A stretch of DNA of 64,000 bases from IMG/VR virus record IMGVR_UViG_3300044825_000714, positions 1 to 64,000 of that record. One strand, written 5' to 3'. Positions 18,801-26,286 of this stretch are shown here, piece by piece. Source of the DNA: a virus. The translations under genes and the position numbers were made by a program. How positions within the stretch are numbered: position 1 is the first letter of the stretch; each line of letters starts with the position of its first letter. The notes under the pieces were generated by a model, which saw only the letters and a list, made by a program, of their open reading frames with translations, was not told the DNA's origin and made no database searches.

Positions 18801-19505
18801 AGCCCGATTGACAACTTCCCTGCGTTCATGATCGACTCGGTGACGCCCAGCATGGCGCGTCCGTTCCTTGAGTACGTGATGAACCTCGATGGTCTGGGCC
18901 GCGAGATTTACAACAATCGGCAGTCGCGCTACGGCGACGCCTACACGGGCGGTGACAACATCCCCGAGATGTACAAGCTGGCAGCGCGTAAGCTGTTCGA
19001 ACTGACGGACGGGGCGGTGGACTGGAGCCCCAACACGATGTACTTCTTTGCCAGTAACTTCTTTGATGGCGGGGCCAAGATCGCAAGTACGGGGGTCAAC
19101 CTTGCGCTCACGATGTCAGGCGAGAAGGACTTCGACCCCAAGAACGACACGCTGTTCCTGAGCAGCTTCATCGGCACCAAGTCCAACGTTGATGCCCGAG
19201 AGTTCAGCAAGGCAGAAGACTACATCAAGGGATTGGACAAGCGCATCAAATCGCTGGAGTCCAACCCAGACGCTCTGGCGCGGTTCGTGGAGAACAATCC
19301 TGAGCAGTACATGCTCGTGAAGTTCTACAACCAAGAAGTCAACGGCGCGCTCAAGAAGATTCGTGCCGCTGCTAACCAAGTCCGAGCCGACCCCGACATG
19401 TCCATCAAGGAGCGCAAGGCGCAGCTTCAGGAACTGATCCAGATGCAGAACACTGTCAAGCGCCGCCTCCTTGAAGGCTTTGAGACGCTAGGCTACGAAC
19501 GCTAG
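12885..19505 (+). CDS. Giant ejection-type polyvalent protein with HExxH metallopeptidase motif
   Basis: A 2206-residue protein. It has helical N-terminal regions (about 1-330), coiled coil, and a Pro-rich linker near 500 (APPPPAPPPPKPP). A zincin-like module around residues 860-910 contains HELTH (904-908) preceded by YDAATNTLYVGPNG. A long helical C-terminal half follows, with GIGQSHTRYNPAFAPMNYVRD and FEQVGRWGKGAGALFMFFRP, typical of large polyvalent protein-associated domains, and a hydrophobic segment (TLAGFGVAMYMLAAAM, about 1870). Probably packaged and injected. The peptidase could trim the cell wall or virion proteins (inference). Its stop shares bases with the convergent gene. Confidence 0.8.
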   Translation: MAIYTYKAPGGKTIRLEGPAGLTQADVNLYGDNMFKTEPVAAPVPAPAPKGESGFIPSIMRAGYQTSALLGDVLPAMAAKAVGAEEYAKRQMGEAAATMQRAQELYPAEVPSYKDIKGVGDALTYVKEAIGEMIPSIIPSVLTGGLAGVAARPAVAAATAAAKEYAEKQVVEAFAKGPMQQAVLEKIKKDALAEGMKAAQRTALKYQAAGALTGSAAQNVPEVFQNIYEETGKMELAPALVAGGFNSVLDAIMPIQLLRKVNTAGIPREQIIGAWYKRAGKGAVTGFLTEGGTEAVQEMSSAAAEKFVDQNKDFFTEKNFERFINSGLKGGFGGAAVTATADVLTGKAPEKVTPPSEKEEVETERELPPPPAGEKKVRLSKLERLREDLAATQARLNENLAKGRRGTMITRSEGKIERLKREIADEEAKAAAEGAPSVAEPIPGAGGAGFEILSPTDAGVSAPAPQGPELTGVAPAPATAGELAGGKAAAPATVTPPPAPPPPAPPPPKPPAQTDEERLNKLLDDDLFSRGSAAAPSRAAQINEIGKKFGLTRNAGETDEAFGTRIKNAIAFEKQREPAPGETVPLSALPTEVVAAQEVKPSKPYRPAKEQRELYEETRQEFNQYVEPDDQLPEYEALTDDERREYFQNYIQRNTQEEHDQAADALSNYIAAKRSESRSRGDVDLVRARQSYQANRDSFGRQTGLAYNFPAWGDLSPESQRAYAAINKTDSVQEQHLAFSTLKKQIQREKAEQSSREALEQAETDATRQMLAAAERARKSQPAGKGDILPDNILQKLLAGDITAVLDYIKNEGNGLALKRGYDLFRVRGPGGKPVLRRGVVNIRDSVAMGIFRSLASRLLDVSGLKVNVVFDENMVYGDVAKYDAATNTLYVGPNGLDEATVLHELTHAATVKIIHQYFTDKSKLAPHVVKAVEQMQNIASAAQARLGSKYLSAFENLYEFVAYAMTDMDFQYDLAQIQVSKLATATEKTTETFSPIQTELEAQREGKEGAKQYDGFMDNLWNSFVGTMAYMYKLFRPGQTATKILMPTEKSRLTTAKTQRQAKREEIREEIETKKVGEEEVKGLTDKEKAELGLAEKEAFAPETLFDNPEQMQEAKIKPLPGELKTKAGITNLKREILREPGYKGNLLLEAAAAFEVLLAAPEGGIQRLAGREGIGAELPSRGAAAAPTAGPRTDEEIAAEALKQVEIKEHGLKSLRQLLFSRRGYEWFVKQFQNERRVVKQISERAERFGMLQRVGAGINDVWGQLTRSTGMAVDLYNVHVRGLSEDADRAIEAYAKKKGIPVKEALSRLHLIFEARHEPERRQVKYLLRVPLDNDTKNINLDGRAYTPQAAREEILRRLADNDLKGRTPQDYRAMLDQIIAAGLFDKAAPAAELDPNNSKYNVIADRPASEIAAIKNTFDLPADRAEIDAIDAALKKLTEKTKDLNRVANYWSQPVNNVAEFYGFKNYVPFKGRKGLETSDPEIDLGSQRLGGELQDAQNAFEGRLTESENPLLQIKADAATAAMRAGRRELTLAIKNAVEQGILKGDVVKTIDFKDRYLNTELKKEFGGENSIFHYNNDGTVDIIKLDDKNQREAIRRTYRESSPILDVVNQITSGIGQSHTRYNPAFAPMNYVRDALTNAFTLGAEMGPAAAGRFLTTIAQDTVSGGFKSAFQFSRLYSDGKFNELERLASRDPYFADMLEYVTLGGRVSYLQGVAAKGALDGLMKEVGRSGVLRTKDQIDKFFDIYNDIFELSARTSAFRTMKQQFLAKGESPQEAAVHAAEYAKNFANFEQVGRWGKGAGALFMFFRPAATGAVRAIDALRPVFGFNEDKFREEAKAEGRTDEQIDRAVAQIKVEQRNARVMSATLAGFGVAMYMLAAAMSGDDEEKRNKVATDDMARWTRFARFHIPGTDMIIQIPWGFGLGAFGAAGAQIAAVMGGNATIKDALSNMTTIGLDSFLPLPFSRISPIDNFPAFMIDSVTPSMARPFLEYVMNLDGLGREIYNNRQSRYGDAYTGGDNIPEMYKLAARKLFELTDGAVDWSPNTMYFFASNFFDGGAKIASTGVNLALTMSGEKDFDPKNDTLFLSSFIGTKSNVDAREFSKAEDYIKGLDKRIKSLESNPDALARFVENNPEQYMLVKFYNQEVNGALKKIRAAANQVRADPDMSIKERKAQLQELIQMQNTVKRRLLEGFETLGYER

Positions 19506-19726
19506 GCGATACGCCAAGCCCGCACACCGAGGACATCGTCCTCTGTGCGGGTGTATACCTTCATCTTGTAGCCCTGCTTCTTCGCCGCCGTGTCGATCAC
19601 GTAGGACATGTAAGCGGGTTGCATTGTCGGGATGAAGAAGCTGTCCCCGACCCCCATGCCGGGGAACGGGAATATCCAGACAGGCTCGTCATACGACAGG
19701 TTCTGCGGGGGCGGCTTCTTGCTCAT
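19502..19726 (-). CDS. Small conserved phage protein
   Basis: A 74-residue protein MSKKPPPQNLSYDEPVWIFP followed by GMGVGDSFFIP and Y.MKVYTRTEDDVLGVRAWRIA. The ATG at 19726 is preferred over 19756 because the SKKPPP start is natural. It overlaps the primase 3' end by 38 nt. The compact beta-rich fold with a C-terminal VRVWRI-type end recurs in phages beside replication genes. Function unknown. Its TAG stop shares CTAG with the giant ejection gene on the other strand. Confidence 0.7.
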   Translation of the reverse strand: MSKKPPPQNLSYDEPVWIFPFPGMGVGDSFFIPTMQPAYMSYVIDTAAKKQGYKMKVYTRTEDDVLGVRAWRIA

Positions 19727-22544
19727 TTTGGAAGAGATGCGAAACGTCCATCGCAATTTCGTACGCTTGCACGTTGGTTGACCCTAGCGCATCGCGCCAG
19801 CCAGCCGCCATCTGTTTGCGCACTTTCTCGCGCAGAATGCCCGCCTTGGACAGCCGGGTCTCAAACTGCTTGATGTCCATCTTGATGTCTTTGAGGTACT
19901 GCTTCATCGCAGAAGTCGAGACGTAGATCAGGCCGTTATCCACCTCAGCACGGATCAGCAGCGGGCCACGGGGTTCAGTCGTGACCTTGCCCTCGCGCAC
20001 TACCAGACAACTCTGGATGTTCTTGTTGATGAAGTCACCCAGCGTGTCGGAGCGGTTGTTCTCGTCATCGGCGCGCTTGCCAGCAATCACGTCGTCAAAG
20101 TGCTTGCCCACCACGTCAAAGATGCGGTCAAGGTCGAACGACACGATGCCCAACTGATTGATGATCTCGCCTGCGACCCGAGGCAGTGAGATTAGGTTAG
20201 ACAGAAAGCGGTACTCGGCATTGGCCGAATAGTGTTCAGCCACACGCAGATATTCTTTCTTGGCGCGCGTGCGTATCTCCTCGACCCCAAGCCTGAAGAG
20301 TTCCTTAACGTAGATGGGACCGGCGTGGCCGTAGTTGAACTTCAGGGGATCAAACATCTCCACACCGCGTTCCATGGTCAGTTCGTACCCCGGCACACTT
20401 GGCTTGCCCACTTCCGGCTCCAGCAGACGGACGTTCTCGGCAGCGTTGTTGGCCTTGTGCTCAGACAGAATGCTGCGCATCGGCTTGTTGGTCGTCATGA
20501 TGGCGATCAGCCGAGAGTTGTACGCCGCTTCGCGTTCCTGATTGTTAGAAGCCATCAGACGAATCTTCGATTTGCCTGAGCTAATGTTGTACAGAAGTGG
20601 GGAGACGACATCGGATTTGAGGTTCCCCTGTTCGTCCAAGCCATACACGATGTTCTTACTGGTGATCATCCGCTGCACCAGACCGTTGCCCGTGCCCTCG
20701 TAGACCGACAACTGCTCCGGGTTGCCCCAGATACTGAGCGCGCCGTACAACGCCCCGGTCTTGCCGGTGCCGGGGCCTTCGCTGTACAGCGAGAGAGTTA
20801 CGCCGTTGACGTTACTCAACTCCATCAGTGGCGACGCGAACCCGCACAGGACGGTGAACGCATGCAGTTCGTAGCCCGGATCGTTGAACATCTGAATGCA
20901 CTGCTGCCATATCTCGTAGTTGCCCTTTTCGTGGATGTGGCGCACAACGCCCTTGGACATGGGAGACGGCGGGCAGTACCGCTCTTCGCCAGCGGTTATC
21001 TCTCGGGTGCCGATAACAAAAGACTTGAGGTCTTCAGTCCAGCCTTGCTGAACGCGCATGGTGTCCGCGCGCCCGGTCTCCATCAGGTAAGCAGTCCATT
21101 TCATGAGGTAACTCGCTAGTCTGGGGGCCACATTTGGCTCAAACACAACTCCGTTAGATGCCAGCGTGGCGCGCAGCTTGTCTAACGACGCAACGTCCCG
21201 CAGTGGTAGGAGAAACTCCCGGCTGGCGTCTTGTGGCAGGCGCAGATACATCAACAAGCATTCGCCATCGTGCGGGCTGTAGATGCGCTTGATCGGGAAG
21301 ACATCGTTCGGAGTAAGTAGCTCCGGGTCGTCTTGGATCAGCTTTCCCTTTTTGTCTCGTCGGGGAGGTGGGGTGTAGTAGATGCCTCCGTTGACTCCAC
21401 GGCTGTAGGGTAGGAGGAAGTCTGGGAAGAAAACATCTTCGGGACCCTGCGGACTCCGAATTGGTTCCTCTTCATCTTCGGCTTCTGCGACGAACTGAGC
21501 TTCGGCGGTTTTGAGTACTTTTCCAAGGTCAATCGGTCCTGTAATTTGTCCACGGTAGGGGCACCCTTCGCATCCAGCGCGGTTCTCTTTAGCGAACGCT
21601 TCACACCCGTGCGCCCAGTTGGCTTCGCGCAGAGACTGCGCTGCCTTCAGTTCTGTCTCGTCGTACGAATAGCCGGGGTAGTCCTCAGACATCTGGTGGA
21701 TAGCCGTCGCCCCATCCCGGCAACGCACCGCCACGGAGATGCCCGCGTACCATAACGGTTCAGGGCACTCTGAAGCGTTCTCTAAGATGTACTTGATCTG
21801 CGCACAGCCATCGCCCTCCAGACTCGTGGTGGCGATCCTGCCAAAGTCATACTCAAAGTTGCCGTTGCGCTTGTCGTAGATGGCCTTGGTGTCTTCGTCC
21901 AGACCGCGCTCCACATCGCGCAGATCAAACTTCTTCTGTACGTTGCCCAGCGCAGGCTTGAGTTCTTCAAAGTCGTAGGTGTAGACCTCGGTCAGCATCG
22001 TCGATGCCGTAGGAGGGTCATACCGGTAGTTCATCGTTCCCGGCACGCGCATCAACCGCGCAGAGTCGGCAGGCACAGCCTCGTCGATGATCATGCCCTT
22101 CTCGACGCACAACTGCTTGAACTTCTCCGCGTAGAGCGTCCAGTCTTCGGCGGGCAGCGCCTCGTTGAGAATCCAGTACGCGTGGATGCCCCCTCCCGAG
22201 TCAATCAGTACGGGCATCGGCCAGTCGATCTCTTGGCAGAATCGCTGGAGGTCTTCTACCGCTGCCTGCTTCGACTCGTAGCGGTTCTTGCCATGCTCTA
22301 CGTCAAGGTCGAGAAAGAATGACTTCACGTACAGGCACTCAGCCTGTCGTCGGCGGTTGCCGGAGTACGTCCCCGGCGTGAAGTACACGTTGTACTTCTG
22401 TTTGATGAAATTTTGCGCTACGGTCAGCGCAGCTTCGATGTCGGAGGGGAACCTCGGAATCGTTGTACCGTCATCGGGCCGGATAGCCGCGATACACAAA
22501 TTCCCCTGCGTCGGAAATACTTTCTCGAAAAATTCTTTGTTCAT
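19689..22544 (-). CDS. Primase-helicase (AEP primase fused to DUF927-type helicase)
   Basis: A 951-residue protein. The N-terminal archaeo-eukaryotic primase domain shows FFLDLD (catalytic D79, D81) and DSGGGIHAYW (H121). A cysteine cluster with HGCEAF...AGCEGCPY (313-328) could bind zinc. The C-terminal half is a DUF927-like ATPase with Walker A GPGTGKT (590-596) and Walker B VYGLDEQG (D637, E638). It should make primers and unwind DNA at the fork. It ends the leftward replication operon but for one small gene. Confidence 0.88.
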   Translation of the reverse strand: MNKEFFEKVFPTQGNLCIAAIRPDDGTTIPRFPSDIEAALTVAQNFIKQKYNVYFTPGTYSGNRRRQAECLYVKSFFLDLDVEHGKNRYESKQAAVEDLQRFCQEIDWPMPVLIDSGGGIHAYWILNEALPAEDWTLYAEKFKQLCVEKGMIIDEAVPADSARLMRVPGTMNYRYDPPTASTMLTEVYTYDFEELKPALGNVQKKFDLRDVERGLDEDTKAIYDKRNGNFEYDFGRIATTSLEGDGCAQIKYILENASECPEPLWYAGISVAVRCRDGATAIHQMSEDYPGYSYDETELKAAQSLREANWAHGCEAFAKENRAGCEGCPYRGQITGPIDLGKVLKTAEAQFVAEAEDEEEPIRSPQGPEDVFFPDFLLPYSRGVNGGIYYTPPPRRDKKGKLIQDDPELLTPNDVFPIKRIYSPHDGECLLMYLRLPQDASREFLLPLRDVASLDKLRATLASNGVVFEPNVAPRLASYLMKWTAYLMETGRADTMRVQQGWTEDLKSFVIGTREITAGEERYCPPSPMSKGVVRHIHEKGNYEIWQQCIQMFNDPGYELHAFTVLCGFASPLMELSNVNGVTLSLYSEGPGTGKTGALYGALSIWGNPEQLSVYEGTGNGLVQRMITSKNIVYGLDEQGNLKSDVVSPLLYNISSGKSKIRLMASNNQEREAAYNSRLIAIMTTNKPMRSILSEHKANNAAENVRLLEPEVGKPSVPGYELTMERGVEMFDPLKFNYGHAGPIYVKELFRLGVEEIRTRAKKEYLRVAEHYSANAEYRFLSNLISLPRVAGEIINQLGIVSFDLDRIFDVVGKHFDDVIAGKRADDENNRSDTLGDFINKNIQSCLVVREGKVTTEPRGPLLIRAEVDNGLIYVSTSAMKQYLKDIKMDIKQFETRLSKAGILREKVRKQMAAGWRDALGSTNVQAYEIAMDVSHLFQNEQEAAPAEPVV

Positions 22545-22597
22545 TTTCGCAGAGACAAAAATAGCGGAGTCGCCCCCGCTAGGGTGAACTGACAGGG

Positions 22598-22939
22598 TCA
22601 GTCCTGCTTCTCTTTCGTTGCCGCCGTGACTATCGGTTTGTCCGACATCTCTCCCAGATACTCTCGCGCTTCAGCGAGAGTTCGCACGGGCAGCACCCCT
22701 TTGTTCATATCGTCTTGTACGATGTCGATAAACACGTTGACCCGTTCGCGTTTGCTCGGACGAATCGCGCCGCCCCTGAACCATGTGTGCAGAGCCATGC
22801 GCGATACGCCGAGAACTTGCGCTACGTAGGTGGCTGGAAGATTGGCCGCGATACAGGTGTTCGCAAGCTCAATCCCCAGTTTGTAGTCCGTGTTTCCGCG
22901 TACAGCCTCAATCAATTTTGCGCTGTACTTCGCCACCAT
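22598..22939 (-). CDS. HTH DNA-binding protein (putative regulator)
   Basis: A 113-residue protein with a helix-turn-helix at about residues 40-60 (LPATYVAQVLGVSRMALHTWFRGG). The ATG at 22939 forms TAATG with the stop of the gene before. It sits in the replication operon between the ssDNA-binding candidate and the primase, and could regulate phage promoters or act in replication. It is a candidate binder of the inverted repeat at the operon promoter (25941-25960), which is inference only. Confidence 0.7.
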   Translation of the reverse strand: MVAKYSAKLIEAVRGNTDYKLGIELANTCIAANLPATYVAQVLGVSRMALHTWFRGGAIRPSKRERVNVFIDIVQDDMNKGVLPVRTLAEAREYLGEMSDKPIVTAATKEKQD

Positions 22940-23796
22940 TACGCTTTCGTCCACTTCTTGACGATGTCAGACACGTCCGAGACTTTCTCAGGCGCGGCCT
23001 TCTTAGTCTTGTGCACGGCGGGTTCCGGCACTTCTTCGTTGGAGCCAGCGGGTGCCTGCGGTTCTTCCTCAGCACCTTTGTCCGCTTTGTACACGGTCAG
23101 CTTCACCGCAGTTTCCGCAGCGGCAGACTTGGCCTGACGCATGACGATCTCTTTGGTCTCCTCGGGCACTGCGGACTCCGGAGAGAACAGCAGGCGGGGG
23201 ACGGGAGAGTTAATGTCGAACTGCATCCGGGTCACAACGCGCCCAGCGGACACATTGTTATTGGCCAGCATCTGGATGTAGGGGCGGAACGGCCAGCGAC
23301 CATTCTCTTCCTTGCCAAAGCAGGACGTAGCAGGCAGCACAAGCTGGTACACATCGCCGTTCGGATCACCGGGCAGAATGACCGCAGTGCGCCACGACAG
23401 ACGGCAGGCCGTGCCCTGACCACCTTGACCAGAACCCTTGACCGAGTTCGGGCACTCAGCGCAAGACGCCGCAGGGGGGTTCGCCACATCTGCGTCGGGG
23501 GTCTTGGAGTCGGACGACCAGCAGGTCGGAGCCAGTTTGACGCCTTTCTTGTACGACGACGCGTAGAAGGTGCGCGAGGCATCGTGGGCCATCTTCACAA
23601 AGATGATGCCCATGTCGTTGTTAGTGTTCACCGATTGCTCTTTACCGCCAACAATCTTGCGGAAGACGCGGCCCTCGATGGAGATGCGTTTGTTCTGCTT
23701 CGTGTTGCCAGCAACGGCAAGGGTATCTTCATCAAGCCCCTCAGCGCCGAGAGCGGCAAGAGCGGAAGGGTTCAGGGTTGCGAGTTCGTTAGCCAT
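22939..23796 (-). CDS. Probable single-stranded DNA-binding protein
   Basis: A 285-residue protein: ordered N-terminal core with cysteines (PTCWSSDS, SCAECPNS, GTACRLSW) that could bind zinc, beta-rich OB-like segments (DVYQLVLPATS), and an acidic/Pro-rich linker. It ends in a short helix SDIVKKWTKA. ATG 23796 follows a Shine-Dalgarno-like AGGAAATT. Location between helicase and primase fits a ssDNA-binding role, but no firm family match can be made by eye. Confidence 0.55.
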   Translation of the reverse strand: MANELATLNPSALAALGAEGLDEDTLAVAGNTKQNKRISIEGRVFRKIVGGKEQSVNTNNDMGIIFVKMAHDASRTFYASSYKKGVKLAPTCWSSDSKTPDADVANPPAASCAECPNSVKGSGQGGQGTACRLSWRTAVILPGDPNGDVYQLVLPATSCFGKEENGRWPFRPYIQMLANNNVSAGRVVTRMQFDINSPVPRLLFSPESAVPEETKEIVMRQAKSAAAETAVKLTVYKADKGAEEEPQAPAGSNEEVPEPAVHKTKKAAPEKVSDVSDIVKKWTKA

Positions 23797-23803
23797 AATT
23801 TCC

Positions 23804-24217
23804 TCAGACTGTAGTTGCACTGGTTGACGGAGCCTTGCGCACGACGATGTCGTACTCACGCAGGCTATTCACACCGGGCGGCAGACCTTCTCCGCTACGC
23901 TCGGCCATGAATTCTTTGAAGTTGCGCTGATGGATACGGCGCTCCAGCAAGTCAATCGAGCCTTCGGTCTCGACGAACTTTTTGAAGTTGTCCCAGTCAG
24001 TGCAGAAGTATCGGTCTTTCACTTGGCGGGTCACAGTGCCGTGATTGGTACGGAACCCGTTGGTGTTGGTTTGGTTGCAGATGTCGAGCAACGCACTCTC
24101 CAGCTTCTCGATGTCGGCTTTGAGCGCGTCGTCTTGCGCTTCGTATTCGGCCTTGAGCGTCTCACGCTTGCGGCGAATCGTCAAGTAGGTTTCCACTAGG
24201 GCTTCGGCGTCAGTCAT
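23804..24217 (-). CDS. Coiled-coil DNA metabolism protein (Gam/Gp157-like, tentative)
   Basis: A 137-residue protein: long N-terminal coiled coil (EALVETYLTIRRKRETLKAE...LKADIEKLESALLDICNQT), then RTNHGTVTRQVKDRYFCTDW and LERRIHQRNFKEFM, ending with LPPGVNSLREYDIVVRK. The latter block recurs in phage proteins beside recombination or replication genes. Host-nuclease inhibition or annealing are possible roles. ATG 24217 overlaps the helicase 3' end by 8 nt. Confidence 0.65.
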   Translation of the reverse strand: MTDAEALVETYLTIRRKRETLKAEYEAQDDALKADIEKLESALLDICNQTNTNGFRTNHGTVTRQVKDRYFCTDWDNFKKFVETEGSIDLLERRIHQRNFKEFMAERSGEGLPPGVNSLREYDIVVRKAPSTSATTV

Positions 24218-25784
24218 CACTGTTCTCCACTTCATCAACGAAAAGGTCCACTAATTTCGTGTGCATGTCCACCTTGTTCTGCAACATCTTGTACATGCGT
24301 TTCTCCACCTCGGACCCTTGGAGGTGAACCACGGTCATCTTGTTCTGCTGTCCCACGCGGTCGATCCGTGCAATGCACTGCAAATACGTTTCGACTGACA
24401 TCACAGGAGACCAGAACACGATAGTGTCAGCGGCGGTGAGCGTGACGCCATGCGACGCCGCCTGCGGTTGGATCAGTAGCACCCGAGGGTTGGCTACTGT
24501 CTGGAAGTTATTGAACACGCGCCCACGCTCCGATGCACTCACGTCACCTGAGATGATCTCGTTGGTTACGCCTTCTCCATCAAGATATTTCTTGACGACG
24601 TTGAGCGTGTGCTTGTACGGGATGAAGATGATGATCTTGTTGCGCGTCTCGTCCAGCACTTCGCTGAGAACTTTTAGACGTGGCGTGATATCAAACTCCA
24701 CCACGTTGGAGTCGTCGGTGTAGACCGCGCCGCCGGACAGTTGCAGTAGGCGGGACAGCGCCGCTGCCGCGTTGACCGTACTGATGGTCTCGCCCGCTGC
24801 CTCAATCTGCATCTCTTTGACCAACTCGCGGTAGTACTTCGTTGCCTGCGGTGTGAGCGGAACATCTCTCGTAACAGACACCAGATCAGGCAGGTCCAAA
24901 CACTGCGCCTTCTCGTACCGGATCGCGGGTTGCAGCGCGTTGAACACGGTAGCCTGCGAGTCAGCCTTGGGCACCCACTTGAACTTGCTGACTTGGCGCA
25001 TGACCTTGTCTTTCCAAGCGGTCTTGAACTTGGGCACGCCCTGCGGGTTGATCATCTTGGCCAGACCAAATGCATCTTCAGGAGACTGCGCGGCGGGAGT
25101 GCCCGTCATCATCCACAGATACGTGTCGGCCTTGACGATTCGTGAAAGAGTTTTCCAGCGTACGGTGGACGGGTTCTTGTAGGCGTTGGCCTCGTCCACG
25201 ATGATCAGATCAAAGTCGGCTTTCTTGATCGCCTCTTCAACGACACCCACGCCGTCAAAGTTGATGATCACGAACTCGTACATGCCGTTGATGATCTTCT
25301 CGCGCTTGGCAGCGGAGCCATGCGCCACGCCGCAGGAGCGGTGCATCGCGGACTTGAAGAGGTCTCCCTGCCACGCGCTGTACATGATCGACAGCGGACA
25401 GATCACTAAACAACGCTTCACCCTACCCTGACGCATTAGGTAGTCAGCGGCCCAGATGGCAGCGGAGGTCTTGCCCGTGCCTGCTTCGTTGAAGCAGAAC
25501 GCGCGCTTGTGCAGAGTCAGAAACCGAGCGGTGTCACGCTGATGGTCAAAGGGCTTGTACATCCCCGGCCAGTTGTAGTCACGCTCGATGGGTGAGGGAA
25601 TTTTGATCGAGGCAGGCGCGACACGCGAGAGACGTTGCATCTCATCGAGGCCCCAATACACGGCGACCTCCGCGACTTCGCCCATGTCCCGCAGTACCTC
25701 ACTCTTGTCGATGTAGCTCTCGATGGTGTAGGCAACGCTGCTGGGGCAGACGAATTTCAGAACTGAATTCTCAACTATCTCCAT
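24210..25784 (-). CDS. SNF2-type DEAD-box-like helicase
   Basis: A 524-residue superfamily 2 helicase. Motif I is NEAGTGKTSAA (GTGKT at 102-106). Motif II is LIIVDEAN (197-200), so DEAN replaces the usual DEAH. Motif III is WMMTGTP (226-230). The C-terminal lobe has SHGVTLTAADTIVFWSP and QCIARIDRVGQQ (motif VI). Phage enzymes of this type remodel replication or recombination intermediates. It is the first gene of the leftward operon, with AAGGA placed before its ATG. Confidence 0.9.
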   Translation of the reverse strand: MEIVENSVLKFVCPSSVAYTIESYIDKSEVLRDMGEVAEVAVYWGLDEMQRLSRVAPASIKIPSPIERDYNWPGMYKPFDHQRDTARFLTLHKRAFCFNEAGTGKTSAAIWAADYLMRQGRVKRCLVICPLSIMYSAWQGDLFKSAMHRSCGVAHGSAAKREKIINGMYEFVIINFDGVGVVEEAIKKADFDLIIVDEANAYKNPSTVRWKTLSRIVKADTYLWMMTGTPAAQSPEDAFGLAKMINPQGVPKFKTAWKDKVMRQVSKFKWVPKADSQATVFNALQPAIRYEKAQCLDLPDLVSVTRDVPLTPQATKYYRELVKEMQIEAAGETISTVNAAAALSRLLQLSGGAVYTDDSNVVEFDITPRLKVLSEVLDETRNKIIIFIPYKHTLNVVKKYLDGEGVTNEIISGDVSASERGRVFNNFQTVANPRVLLIQPQAASHGVTLTAADTIVFWSPVMSVETYLQCIARIDRVGQQNKMTVVHLQGSEVEKRMYKMLQNKVDMHTKLVDLFVDEVENSDD

Positions 25785-25947
25785 ACTGTCCTTCTACTGT
25801 TTTGGGGTTGCCAGCCCTGACGTGGGAGTAATGTCGTTCGGGGGAGAAAGCGCCCACCGGCTGGCTGATGCGGTTTGAGGCTGAAGCTGACCTCTTTTGG
25901 GATCTCTAGTACCCGTGGCCCACTCACACCTAACAGCCACGCATCCA
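25785..25947 (-). promoter_or_regulatory. Long 5' leader of the replication operon
   Basis: About 150 nt between the promoter at 25948-25975 and the helicase start hold no gene. On the plus strand GCCAGCC (25810-25816) and GGCTGGC (25859-25865) are inverted repeats 42 nt apart, so the leader RNA can fold. Function is unknown. Confidence 0.4.
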
Positions 25948-25960
25948 ATTATGCGGATGC
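25941..25960. promoter_or_regulatory. Inverted repeat across the -10 box (operator candidate)
   Basis: GCATCC at 25941-25946 and GGATGC at 25955-25960 are perfect complements with an 8-nt spacer that contains the -10. A dimeric repressor bound here would block polymerase. The HTH protein of the same operon is an obvious candidate, unproven. Confidence 0.5.
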
Positions 25961-25975
25961 CGATTCAAATGTCAA
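25948..25975 (-). promoter_or_regulatory. Strong sigma70-like promoter of the replication operon
   Basis: On the minus strand TTGACA (25970-25975), 16 nt, CATAAT (25948-25953): 11 of 12 consensus positions. The -10 lies inside an inverted repeat GCATCC-N8-GGATGC (25941-25960), a likely operator. The -35 overlaps the stop codon of the upstream gene. It reads toward helicase, ssDNA-binding candidate, HTH gene and primase. Confidence 0.75.
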
Positions 25976-26286
25976 GTTCTCTTTCGCTCTTTTTTGCTGG
26001 TCTCCGACACCAGCGCGCCCGACGCAGCACGACGGAACGAACGATTGGCACTCGGTGATTGAATGAACACACCATGCTTGTTGGAGCCGCCCTTGGACAG
26101 CGCCTTGCGGTGCGCAATGTCTTTGCCTTCTCGCGCATCGGCCTTGCCGTTGCCGTTGGCATCGCGTCCCTTCTTGTCCATGGCACGGCGCGCTCGTTGG
26201 CGCTCCATGCGGTCGGCGTGTTCGCCCCGCGCCTTCTGCTGGGCATATTCAAGTTTGTACGGTCGCTTCTTGTTTACGTAGGGCAT
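25972..26286 (-). CDS. Small basic HNH-like protein
   Basis: A 104-residue Lys/Arg-rich protein: MPYVNKKRPYKLEYAQQ, a basic helix (ERQRARRAMDKKGRDANGNGK), then GKDIAHRKALSKGGSN and SANRSFRR. The D-x-x-H...L..GGSN..SNR order is like the beta-beta-alpha metal finger of small HNH proteins seen in phages. Start ATG has AAGGAG upstream. Nuclease activity is uncertain because the classical second His/Asn is not clearly placed. Overlaps the next gene by 38 nt. Confidence 0.6.
   Translation of the reverse strand: MPYVNKKRPYKLEYAQQKARGEHADRMERQRARRAMDKKGRDANGNGKADAREGKDIAHRKALSKGGSNKHGVFIQSPSANRSFRRAASGALVSETSKKERKRT

Noticed and set aside
22783-23814. Plus-strand frame opposite the ssDNA-binding candidate
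   Set aside because: No ribosome site or family signal, and the opposite strand is part of an operon with TAATG overlaps.
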